In this document: positions 31,431-40,000 of the stretch, piece by piece
How the letters are laid out: every line of letters starts with the position of its first letter
Numbering within the stretch: the first letter of the stretch is position 1
DNA from: Chrysomallon squamiferum
Lineage: Eukaryota; Mollusca; Gastropoda; Neomphalida; Peltospiridae
DNA length: 40,000 nucleotides
Direction of reading: 5' to 3'
NCBI GenBank assembly: GCA_012295275.1
Contig: CM022672.1
Span: forward strand, 31,034,527 to 31,074,526
Notes under the pieces: generated by a model
Database searches by the model: none
Told to the model about the DNA's origin: nothing
The model's input: the letters and a program-made list of their open reading frames with translations, nothing else
Made by a program: the position numbers and the translations under genes

Positions 31431-31684
31431 ATTGTGCCATTATTTATTGTAATTGATCAATATATATTCATGTGTAGTGATTAAGTTGAACTTGAACAAA
31501 AAGGAAGATGGTGATAGTCACCAATGGTTATTCTGCTCTTGTGGAAATAAAAACATTATTTTGTAAATGTTGTTTTATCAGTGATAGCAGTGCTTGTTAC
31601 CATGGATGTAACTTTGTTACATTAGTTTTCAGTAACTGTAGTAAGTTGCCCATTACACTGTGCATATAGCATTTGCATATGTAT

Positions 31685-31990
31685 ATGTGTGTGTGTGTGT
31701 ATGTGTTTGGGAGGGTTTTGTGTGTGTGTGTGTGTGTGCATTTGTGTGTATGTGTGTCTGTGTTTGGGAGGGTTTTGTGTATGTGTGTGTGTGCATTTGG
31801 AGAGAGTGTGTATGTGTGTCTGTTTGGGAGGGTGTGTGTGTGTGTGTGTGTGTGTTTTGGAGAGAGTGTGTGTGTGTATGTGTGTCTGTTTTTGTGTGTG
31901 TGTGTGTGTGTGTGTATTTGGAGAGAGTGTGTGTATGTGTGTATGTGTTTGGGAGGGTTTTGTGTGTGTGTGTGTGTGTGTGCATGTGTA
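31685..31990. repeat. GT-rich minisatellite with TTTGGGAGGG / TTTGGAGAGAG interruptions
   Basis: GT runs alternate with GTTTGGGAGGGTTTTGTG and TTTGGAGAGAGTGTGT in irregular units of 45-70 bp. All long open frames on both strands here are simple-repeat artefacts. Confidence 0.9.
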
Positions 31991-32138
31991 AACCATTCCA
32001 TTATTCTGGCCCTAGCACACTGATGTTCATTACTTTGTCTATCTCTGCAACAGTAGCATAGTTCAGTCCTAGCTGTTTAAAAACCTTCCTTCCATCACAA
32101 CCCTTTTAATGTTCTGTGGTGACAGATTAACTCTGTCT

Positions 32139-32300
32139 AGTAAATTATGACCTAAATGGTTATCCATACTAATTTGTTCCACAGTCAGTGTGTGAATGTT
32201 TGGAAATAAAAGTTTCCATAGTAAATTATGTCCTAAATGGTTATCCATACTAATTTGTTTCACAGTCAGAGTGTGAATGTTTTGAAATAAAAGTTTTCAT
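32139..32300. repeat. 81-bp tandem duplication
   Basis: AGTAAATTATGACCTAAATG ... GAAATAAAAGTTTCCAT occurs at 32139 and 32220 with a few substitutions. Confidence 0.9.
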
Positions 32301-32405
32301 AGTAATAAGAGTCTGCAGTAGATTGTTCCTGTTTTGGGATACAAGAATCGCTGTGTATTTAATGCTGTCAGTAAAAAGACTGTTTTTTTTTTAAATTCAC
32401 GTATA

Positions 32406-32475
32406 AATTCTCACCTCTCACTGTAATTAAGATGGTTGTGAATTCTCACCTCTCACTGTAATTAAGATGGTTGTC
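32406..32475. repeat. 35-bp tandem duplication
   Basis: AATTCTCACCTCTCACTGTA then ATTAAGATGGTTGT is present twice in direct succession. Confidence 0.9.
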
Positions 32476-33772
32476 ATCACACAGCACAATCGTGAGCTGT
32501 CACAACAATGGTAACCTTGGATACTCGAGATCGTTCGTGTAAACAGATATCAGAAATACGAGACGAGTCCAGGCACTAAGACAGAAGATGAGATACATTT
32601 TAGAGTAACTTTCCCCTCTGCCATCTTGATTATGTCCCTTTGAACCTGAAAACGAAGAAGAAGGTAGTGAAAGTTATCAAATTTTATTGTGCACCAGTAG
32701 ACACCAAGAAGAACATAAATGTGTCAGAGATACGCTTGTAAATCTGTGCTAAATGATTGTGTTGTGTTGTAGAAGTAATATCAGCAGTAAGCATTTCAAA
32801 GAGATCATTCTTTTCAAACAGCAGTATGACATTTGTTTGTTGAGATTTGTGTAAACAAAAACAAAAATGTTTGTAAAAAAAATCCGTTACACAATCCGGT
32901 TTGTTTCTTAGTTGCGTGTGACGATGTTTGGTGTTTTTAAGTACACGTGGCTGCCGATGTTGCACATATTTTATACAGAACTGTGACAACTGTTCAGTGC
33001 CATCCTGTTTAAACATGGAGGACAAGAAGTGTCAGAGATTTAAATCCAGTTAAAATACATTTACAGTGAAAGTGTTTCAGATGTTTGATGTGTGTAATAA
33101 AAAATGTTGCTTCAGAATGTTTAAAAGTCTCCTGGTTTGGTTATAATTTTAATTTTACAAACTGGTTTTGATGTCATTGATGCATGAATAGTGGTGTTTA
33201 TATTTTAATAAATCTGTTTTTATTTTTATTTTTTGTCATTTTAATATGTAAATGATATTATTCTGAGTATATAATGTTTATGTTTTAATAAATCCTATGG
33301 TTTTATTCCTAAAGATTAATGAGGAATATTTCAATATTAAAAACTGATTTTAGTCCAGTTATTTTTTGATAAATGCATTTATATTTTAATGTAAAAACTC
33401 TATTCTGAAAATAAATAAACACATTTTATATTTTAATGTAAAAAATCTATTCTGAAAGATTCACAAATAAAGACATTTGTATTTTAATGTAAGAAATCTT
33501 TATTATTAATGACTTGTTAACAAAATACATTTGTAATTTAATAATAAAAACATCATTTTGAAAAATTCACAAATAAAGACATTCATATTTTAATGTAAAA
33601 AAAATCTTTATTAATGACTTGTTTAACAAAATACATTTATAATTTAATATAAAAACTCTATTCTGAAAATAAATAAACACATTTATATTTTAATACAAAA
33701 ATGTTATTTTGAAAAATTCGTTAATTAAAAACTATTTAAATTTAAAAAAAAAAAATTTAAATTTAATTTCAG

Positions 33773-33936
33773 AGCTCTGGGTGGCAATCCTCTGTACTGC
33801 GACTGCAACCTGAAGTGGCTGTCAGACTACATCAAAGCTGACTACATCGAGCCAGGCATCGCATCGTGCGTGGGACCCCCCAAGATGAAAAACAAACTTC
33901 TGCTGACCACACCCTCACAGGACTTCGAGTGTCTGG
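33773..33936 (+). CDS. slit: slit exon: D4 LRR C-terminal cap (LRRCT4)
   Basis: 164-nt exon, atttcag to gtcagt. It begins [20 protein letters not shown], then [19 protein letters not shown] and [18 protein letters not shown] ... E-P-G-I-A and K-L-L-L-T-T-P-S are signature strings of Slit D4. Exit is phase 1 into the EGF region. Confidence 0.97.
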
Positions 33937-34967
33937 GTCAGTCGACTTCTTCGGTTTCAGTTCAGCGACTCACAGCAGTATTGTGTGTCACCATTGCACC
34001 CTAATTAGAGCTAACTTCTTATCAGATTTCTTACTAAACACGTAATTAATACTGAACAAGTAATTAATACCAAAAATAATTAATACTAAAAAAGTAATTA
34101 AAATAATTACTAAACAAGTAATTAATACTAAACAAGTAATTAATACTAACAGTAATTAGTAAATAAGTAATTAATACTAAATAAGTAATTAATACTAAAA
34201 GTAATTAGTAAATAAGTAATTAATACTAAATAAGTAAATAATAATAAACAAGTAATTAATACTAAATAAGTAAGGAATACTAAATAAATAAATAATAATA
34301 AACAAGTAAATAATACTAAATAAATAAATAATACTAAATAAGTAATTAATACTAAATAAGTAACTAATTAATGAGTATTATACATCTTTTTGATGTCCAT
34401 ATAACAATTAAAGCGTTAATTTTAAAATGACTTAAATATGCTTTCACTACTTTATTAACAATTTTGTATTTCAATACAGCAGATTTCATATCTTTAATTC
34501 CTAATAATAATTTAATATTAATTTAAAATGACTAAATCCAGTTTTACTAAATAAGTACCAAAATTAAAACTGATAGAATACTGACTATCTTTTTGAAATC
34601 CTGACAATAACTGACATTAACTTAAAATGCCAGAAACATATTTTTACTGCAACAGCATCACAATAAAGATGACATACATCTTCTTTTTTTTTTTGAGATT
34701 GTAGTTATTAATCTTAAATTCAGTGAATCAGGGTTTTTTAACAGGATTAATAACAGATTAAAGGTGATTAAGTGCATGCATACCTTTTCAAATTTCTGAT
34801 TAGCAGAACTTTTAAAACAGTAAATCAGTTGGTAATTTTTTTAAATGATTTACAAATTACTGATGAGAAAGGTTTAGCAATAAGTTGACCACTGTTTTGT
34901 TGTGTGACAGACACACCCTGGTTTAGTCAGAGATGTGCATCACAACAACTTGCTCTGATTAACATGT

Positions 34968-35058
<91 letters not shown>

Positions 35059-35300
35059 TCACTCATTCACTCACTCACTCATTAACTCACTCATTCACTC
35101 ACGCTCTCTCTCACTCACTAACTCACTCTCACTGACTCTCTCTAACTCACTCACTCACTTGCTCACTGACTCACTGACTGACTGACTGACTGACTAACTC
35201 ACTGACTCACTCTCTCACTCACTCATTCTCACTCTCTCTCTCACTCACTCACTGACTCACTCACTGACTCACTGACTCACTGTTCTGTTACTCAATTCAG
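33937..35300. other. Intron between D4 C-cap and EGF1 exon
   Basis: About 20 units of AAGTAATTAATACTAAAT-type repeat (34035-34370), AT-rich unique sequence, a (CT)n run (34971-35054), and CACT/GACT tetranucleotide repeats (35055-35280) that run up to the EGF1 exon acceptor. Confidence 0.9.
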
Positions 35301-35517
35301 GAGACCCGGATCCTTTCATTGCTGAGAAGTGCAACGTTTGTCTGAAGAATCCGTGCAAGAACGGGGGCCAGTGTCATCTGGTCGACTTCAAGAACTTCAC
35401 CTGTGAGTGCTCGCCCGGTTTCCACGGAAACAGGTGCGAGAGCAAAATCGACGCCTGCTTCGGAAATCCTTGCAACAACGGGGGTCGGTGCGAAATTGTC
35501 GAGTTCGGCAGATTCAG
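35301..35517 (+). CDS. slit: slit exon: EGF1 and first half of EGF2
   Basis: 217-nt exon, attcag to gtgaat. A short linker (G-D-P-D-P-F-I-A-E-K) precedes EGF1: CNVCLKNPCKNGGQCHL, NFTCECSPGFHGNRCE, six cysteines in the standard spacing. EGF2 begins IDACFGNPCNNGGRCEI and is split by the intron before its last two cysteines. N-F-T is a potential glycosylation site. GC content is well above the flanking introns. Confidence 0.96.
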
Positions 35518-36428
35518 GTGAATTTTTCATTTACTTAATTAAACTGGTTCTCAGTTGTTGTTTTATTATCCTGTTTATCCTACTAAGTCCTATTTATGAT
35601 CAATATTGACAAAATATTGTGAGAAAAAAGTAAATTTAATGAATATTCATAAAGCTGATTATAACTTCTAGTAATAATAATAAATATATATATATATATA
35701 TTTTTTAAATCTTTCTTTTTAATAAGTAATTTTATTTTATTACTTCTAGTAATAATAAATATATATATATTTTTTAATCTTTCTCTTTTATAAATAATTT
35801 TATTTTATTACTTCTAGTAATAAATATATATATATTTTTTAAATCTGTCTTTTTAGTAAGTAATTTTATTTTATTACTTCTAGTAATATATTATATATAT
35901 ATATATATATATACAGTTTTTTTTTATTTTTTTTTTTTTTTTTTAACTAATAATTTTGTTTTATTAGTAACCAGCTTATTTAAAACCAAGCCTGAGAGTT
36001 GATGTTTAAACTTGTGTCTGTGGTTTAAGAATAAAACAAAATAAATTTTAATGAGTAAACAATTTGTTGGTTTAAAAACCATGAATAGGTATAAAATTTA
36101 ACTTTCACAATCACTTTGAAATCATTGTAAAGCAGCAGGATATTTAACATTCATGATTTTTGTTTTTGTATTTTTTTACCTTTTTATATTCAAATGAAAA
36201 ATATCAAAATATCTTTTTATTTATATAGAAGATGGTATAAAAAAAACCTCATTCATTTATATTTTATATAAAAGAAAATCAAAAACACATTTATTCTTAT
36301 TTATACAGAATATAAAAAACCCATTAATTTTTTTTTATATAGATAATCAAAAACACATTTTTATTTATACAGAAGAACTTCAAAACCCACCTGATTGTTA
36401 TTCATCTGTTTTGTTGTTTGTGTTGTAG
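35518..36428. other. Intron inside EGF2
   Basis: Four diverged units with TTTATTTTATTACTTCTAGT and (AT)n (35660-35930), unique AT-rich sequence, then three units with AATCAAAAACACATTTAT and TTATACAGAA (36225-36372). No coding sequence. Confidence 0.85.
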
Positions 36429-36568
36429 ATGTAAATGTCTGGACGGGTTTGAGGGGGAGAGGTGTGAAACTAACATTGACGACTGCGTCACACACAACTG
36501 CGTCAACAACGCGACGTGCGTTGATGAAATTGAGTCTTATTCGTGTCACTGCGCCTCAGGCTACATGG
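36429..36568 (+). CDS. slit: slit exon: end of EGF2, most of EGF3
   Basis: 140-nt exon, ttgtag to gtttgt. It completes EGF2 (CKCLDGFEGERCE) and gives EGF3: NIDDCVTHNCVNNATCVDEI and SYSCHCASGYMG. D-D-C ... C-V-D-x-x-x-x-Y-x-C is the calcium-binding EGF pattern. N-A-T is a potential glycosylation site. The donor is a weak gtttgt; the frame stays open for about ten codons into the intron. Confidence 0.95.
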
Positions 36569-36634
36569 GTTTGTTTTTGTTTTTGTTTGTTTCTTCATAA
36601 TTTTACATTGTTAAAATACTCAGTGTTGGGAATT

Positions 36635-36665
<31 letters not shown>

Positions 36666-37108
36666 AAAATACTTTGTGTTGGGTTTGTATTTGTTGGTGT
36701 TTTTTTTTTTTTGTTTTTCTTCATAATTTTTATTGGGTTTGTATTTATTTGTTTATTTTTTAAGAATAGTTTATTAACATTCTTACTTTTGGATTTATAT
36801 TTTATTTCTTGTATTAGTTTTCATACATAGCAGTTAACATATCATTACACATGTATATTTTGGTGTTTTTTTCATAGTTTTTTTTATTTATTATTAATAC
36901 AATTACTTTGACGTTTGTATTTTATTGTTATATTTGTTTTTCTGCATTAGTTTTTAATTTTATTAAAATATTTACGTTTGTTGTTTTATTTTTTCTAGAT
37001 AAAGGGGAATAACTGTTTTAAATGTAGTAAGGGGAATAACTGTTTTAAATGTAGTATCACAGTAAGTAATTCCAGTATGTATTAATCAGATTCGCTGGCT
37101 TGTTTCAG
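36569..37108. other. Intron inside EGF3
   Basis: T-rich, with repeats of TTACATT-TTAAAATACT-GTGTTGGG (36600-36690) and a 29-bp duplication (AAGGGGAATAACTGTTTTAA, 37002-37055). Confidence 0.85.
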
Positions 37109-37202
37109 GTAAATGGTGTGAAATGATGATTCCATTCTGTAAAGCTGGGTACAACTACTGCCTTAATGGTGCCACTTGCGTTTCCATGACAACAGATTAC
37201 AG
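37109..37202 (+). CDS. slit: slit exon: end of EGF3, most of EGF4
   Basis: 94-nt exon, tttcag to gtaaac. It closes EGF3 (K-W-C-E-M-M) and starts EGF4: IPFCKAGYNYCLNGATCVSM then TTDYR, broken before the last two cysteines. The F-C-x-x-x-x-N-x-C spacing, with extra residues between the first two cysteines, is the same peculiarity seen in EGF4 of vertebrate Slits. Confidence 0.95.
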
Positions 37203-37308
37203 GTAAACAAAATTAACATGCTCTTTTAGAAGAAACAGAAATTTATTCATTAAGACAAACTCTTTGATTATTAAAAAAGTTTTGTTTGTATCAGTTAAAT
37301 ATCAGCAG

Positions 37309-37378
<70 letters not shown>

Positions 37379-37512
37379 GTTTTGTTTAGATTAGAGCTGT
37401 TTATTTTTTAAATATTTTATATGAGATGAAAATATATATATTTTTTTAAAAATTTAATATTTGTTAATGCTTTTTTTCATTTATTATTTTAAAATTTTAT
37501 TTTATTATTATG

Positions 37513-37543
<31 letters not shown>

Positions 37544-37649
37544 CTATTATTATTATTATTACTACTACTATTATTATTACTATTATTATTACTATTACTA
37601 TTATTATTATTACTGCTATTATTATTATTACTATTACTACTATTACCAC

Positions 37650-37700
<51 letters not shown>

Positions 37701-37876
37701 TTTTTATTCTTGTTTTTGATGAACCAACTACAGAAAAAACGAACTATTCTTTTCTAAAACATCATCATTAATTAATATTGATATATGTATTTATTTTTTA
37801 AAAACTTCTAAAACATCATTAATTTTGACAGATATAGATATATATGTAGATATATTTGCTGTTTGTTTGTTGTCAG
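37203..37876. other. Intron inside EGF4
   Basis: A (CT)n microsatellite (37311-37374) and an ATT/ACT trinucleotide tract of about 190 bp (37505-37698), whose frames read as poly-Tyr or poly-Asn only. Confidence 0.92.
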
Positions 37877-38163
37877 GTGTGAGTGTGCTGTAGGCTTCGA
37901 GGGGAAGAACTGCTCAGTGAACACGGATGACTGTAAGTTGGGGCTGTGTCAGAACTCTGCTACGTGTGTCGATGGTCTTGCTTCGTACTCTTGCATGTGC
38001 AGCCGCGGCTACACCGGCCGCCACTGCGAGATCGCCCCAGTGCTGTCCATGCACTACGCAGGCTTTGCCACTGGCGCCTGCAACTACCACAACTGCCAGA
38101 ACAACGGCGTCTGCTACACGCGGCCTGGTCAAAGCACTGACTATCTGTGTAAATGTGCTCCAG
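37877..38163 (+). CDS. slit: slit exon: end of EGF4, EGF5, start of EGF6
   Basis: 287-nt exon, tgtcag to gtatta. It closes EGF4 (CECAVGFEGKNCSVN), holds the whole of EGF5 (TDDCKLGLCQNSATCVDG, SYSCMCSRGYTGRHCE, calcium-binding type), then a linker EIAPVLSMHYAGFATGA and most of EGF6 (CNYHNCQNNGVC ... YLCKCAPG). The exon ends in phase 1; the next exon is beyond the window. In vertebrate Slit2 the N/C cleavage falls in this EGF5-EGF6 linker; here the linker has no Arg or Lys. Confidence 0.96.
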
Positions 38164-40000
38164 GTATTAATGCTTCCTTGTGCTGCTTTGTGTACTTAGA
38201 CTCATCTCTTAACACCTGTCTGTCTGTCTGTGTGTCTGTGTGTGTCTGTGTGTCTGTGTGTGTCTGTGTGTGTGTGTCTGTGTGTTTGTCTATCTATGTG
38301 TCAGTTATTAGCCGTGATGGAACTCTAAAATATTAAAATACATGTAAATGTATATATATATATATACTTTTCACCCATATTTTAATATATATATATAGTT
38401 TTTAATTAAATAATGTGGGGGGGTTTAAAAATTGGAAAAAAAATTTTTATTAAATATTATCAGGAGAAGAAGAAGACATTAATTTTGATAATTTCATTTA
38501 AAAGTTCAAGGTGAAAGATAATTTCATTTAAATATCAACAGTGGAGATTAAAGCAGTTTAATTTGGTTGTAAGACACTAAAATAATAATTTGAAATAAAG
38601 TTTCTATTAAAATCAACAGAGGGAATTAAAATTTTTTGTAGATGAAGATAAAATACCACATTTTTGTATTAAATAGTTTTAATAATTATTGGTAGTGGAC
38701 ACTAAAACAAAATTTATGGGTGAAGATGGAAAACAATTTTTTAAAAATAATATGTAGTTTCTAGCAGAAATTAAAATAAAAAGTTTTGAAAATTGAGATG
38801 AAAGATGAAAATGCAGATTTTTAAATGTTATTTCAACAAAATGGAATTAAAATAATTGAAAATTTGAAAGGAAATATTCTGTGAACGAAAAACAGTTTTC
38901 TTAAAAAATATTTTTGAAGATAAGATGTCAGTTTAAAAACAAATATTTATTTACTGATATATTTTATTAAAACATAAATATGGGTGGTAAAAATCTTAAA
39001 TTTGTTTTACAGAATCTCCATCATATTTTAATAATCATTTTCTTTTTTGTGAGATTTAAATAACATCCAACACAAATCTAGTTTACTCTTAATATTTCAC
39101 TTTCATATTTTATTGTGGTATTTAAAAAAATCTTCTCTTTAATGTGTATGTTTTATTATTTCTTAAAATATGTTTTGAAAGGGACAGTATTTAGTTCAAA
39201 ATTGTTTTACAATTTGTCATTCATTTTGTTTTGATCAGTGTGTCTACTGGTATCATTGATTTTGTTTTTAGATTAGCAGTGAGGTTTAGTTCACTAGATT
39301 TTCTTACTTGTTTGTGAAGATGTGATTTTATTTTCTATTTTTCAAAATCACTTAAAGTGAAAAATGACACAAAAGTATCTAGTTTTAGTGATATTTCACT
39401 TCACAGAAACAATTTAAACCTTCTAAAGATTCTTTTTATTTTGATGAATAAACTCAAAGGTTGGTATGGATTTTTTTTTTTTTTTAAACTTTTTCATTTT
39501 ATTTCTTTTGTTTCGAGAATCTTACTTGTTGCTAGCTTTTCTTTTGTTAGACTTTTATTTGTTTTAATCAGAGCTTCTTGCTGTTAATAATAAATGCAAA
39601 TGATGACATAACAAGGCACCATTTCAATAACATTTAACATCTTTTTTAAAATGTTTTTTTAATTCTGTGGTGGCAAATTCTTGTTAGACTAAAAATAGAA
39701 GAAGCTGTGTAAAACAAACACCATATTTAAATTACTGTGCACACTGCTTGTATTAATTAAATTAATTAATTAATTAAGAATGTCTGGTATTGACAATATG
39801 TGTTACAGAAGAATTAGGTGCAACGTGGCAGATCTGCATGAACCACAGAATGACAACAGTTAATGAGAATGAAAAACAAAAAATTTATTTGCTATTTGTT
39901 TAATTTTGCTTCATGCTTCATTTTCATTTAAGTTTTAAAACTTAAAAATATTTGTTCTGTTTATAATGAATTTTTTAATATTTTATTTCATTAATTTTTT
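38164..40000. other. Intron after the EGF6 exon, running off the window
   Basis: A GT/GTCT tract (38218-38290), AT-tract (38348-38398), diverged repeats with AAAATTAAAATAA and AAGATGAAA (38440-38890), and AT-rich unique sequence. I see no cysteine-rich or laminin-G exon before the window ends. Confidence 0.8.

Larger units (their letters stand above)
31056..33772. other. Intron between D4 LRR4 and D4 C-cap
   Basis: SINE-like copy 2, a GT minisatellite (31685-31990), an 81-bp direct duplication (32139-32300), a 35-bp duplication (32406-32475), a more complex block (32480-33060), then AT-rich diverged repeats with TATTTTAATGTAAAAA (33190-33720). No slit exon recognised. Confidence 0.8.
370..38163 (+). 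other. slit: slit gene, partial (26 exons seen; both ends outside window)
   Basis: Slit is a large secreted glycoprotein that binds Robo receptors and repels axons and migrating cells. The exons give the Slit-specific order: LRR blocks closed by cysteine caps (D1 end, D2, D3, D4), then six EGF modules. LRR exons are mostly 72 nt with phase-2 introns; all four C-caps are 164 nt; introns after C-caps are phase 1. Reading frame is consistent across all junctions except the first LRR of D3 and the missing D4 N-cap. Signal peptide, D1 start, laminin-G, later EGFs and cystine knot are not in the window. No other secreted LRR family has four capped LRR blocks followed by EGFs, so the call is firm; which vertebrate paralogue it resembles is not meaningful if, as is usual in invertebrates, there is a single gene. 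Confidence 0.97.

Noticed and set aside
31597-32061. His/Thr-rich and Cys/Val-rich frames on both strands
   Set aside because: GT/CA minisatellite translated in several frames; not genes.
35297-35530. 77-residue minus-strand frame over the EGF1 exon
   Set aside because: It is the antisense shadow of a GC-rich coding exon that has clear EGF modules on the plus strand.
37461-37757. Poly-Tyr and poly-Asn frames
   Set aside because: ATT/ACT trinucleotide tract inside the EGF4 intron.
370-38163. miR-218-type microRNA hosted in a slit intron, as in vertebrates
   Set aside because: I looked for the mature TTGTGCTTGATCTAACC sequence and its hairpin and did not see it in any intron here; introns outside the window cannot be judged.
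37914-38199. Alternative frames over the EGF5 exon on both strands
   Set aside because: They overlap the well-supported EGF4-EGF6 exon and have no family features.

Overview
The window is eukaryotic, AT-rich and dominated by introns. Nearly all of its coding sequence belongs to one plus-strand gene, a slit orthologue (secreted axon-guidance ligand of Robo receptors). I identify 26 exons plus one expected exon whose core is missing. Both ends of the gene lie outside the window. The protein order matches Slit: the last leucine-rich repeat (LRR) and C-cap of domain D1; D2 (N-cap, five LRRs, C-cap); D3 (N-cap, five LRRs, C-cap); D4 (N-cap, four LRRs, C-cap); then six EGF modules. The laminin-G and cystine-knot parts would lie downstream. 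Most LRRs are single 72-nt exons with phase-2 introns. The four C-caps are each exactly 164 nt. C-cap to N-cap introns are phase 1. This is the layout known for animal slit genes. The protein is animal and bilaterian. The small exon with a G-C-N-T-G-I-T-P-C-C motif before the D4 N-cap, together with heavy CA/CT/GACA/ATAC microsatellites, suggests a lophotrochozoan, perhaps a mollusc. That assignment is inference with low to moderate confidence.

Layout: 1-8809 end of D1, including an 8.2-kb intron; 9812-19295 D2, the Robo-binding domain in known Slits; 20269-26583 D3; 27405-33936 D4; 35301-38163 EGF1 to part of EGF6; 38164-40000 intron with no exon recognised. Introns hold microsatellites, minisatellites and two copies of a SINE-like repeat. 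I see no second gene, RNA gene or intact transposon.

The unusual feature is a set of tandem arrays whose repeat unit contains the edge of an exon plus its splice site. Copies of acceptor plus exon 5' end precede the D1 last LRR, the D1 C-cap (11 decoys) and the D2 N-cap (6 clear decoys). Copies of exon 3' end plus donor follow the D2 N-cap (102-bp units) and the D3 N-cap, and about ten copies occur where the D4 N-cap should be. At two of these arrays the copies become more degraded with distance from the real exon. The D4 N-cap core is not found at all, and the first LRR of D3 is split and off by one base. Both defects need checking against raw reads or RNA, because tandem arrays are where assemblies fail.
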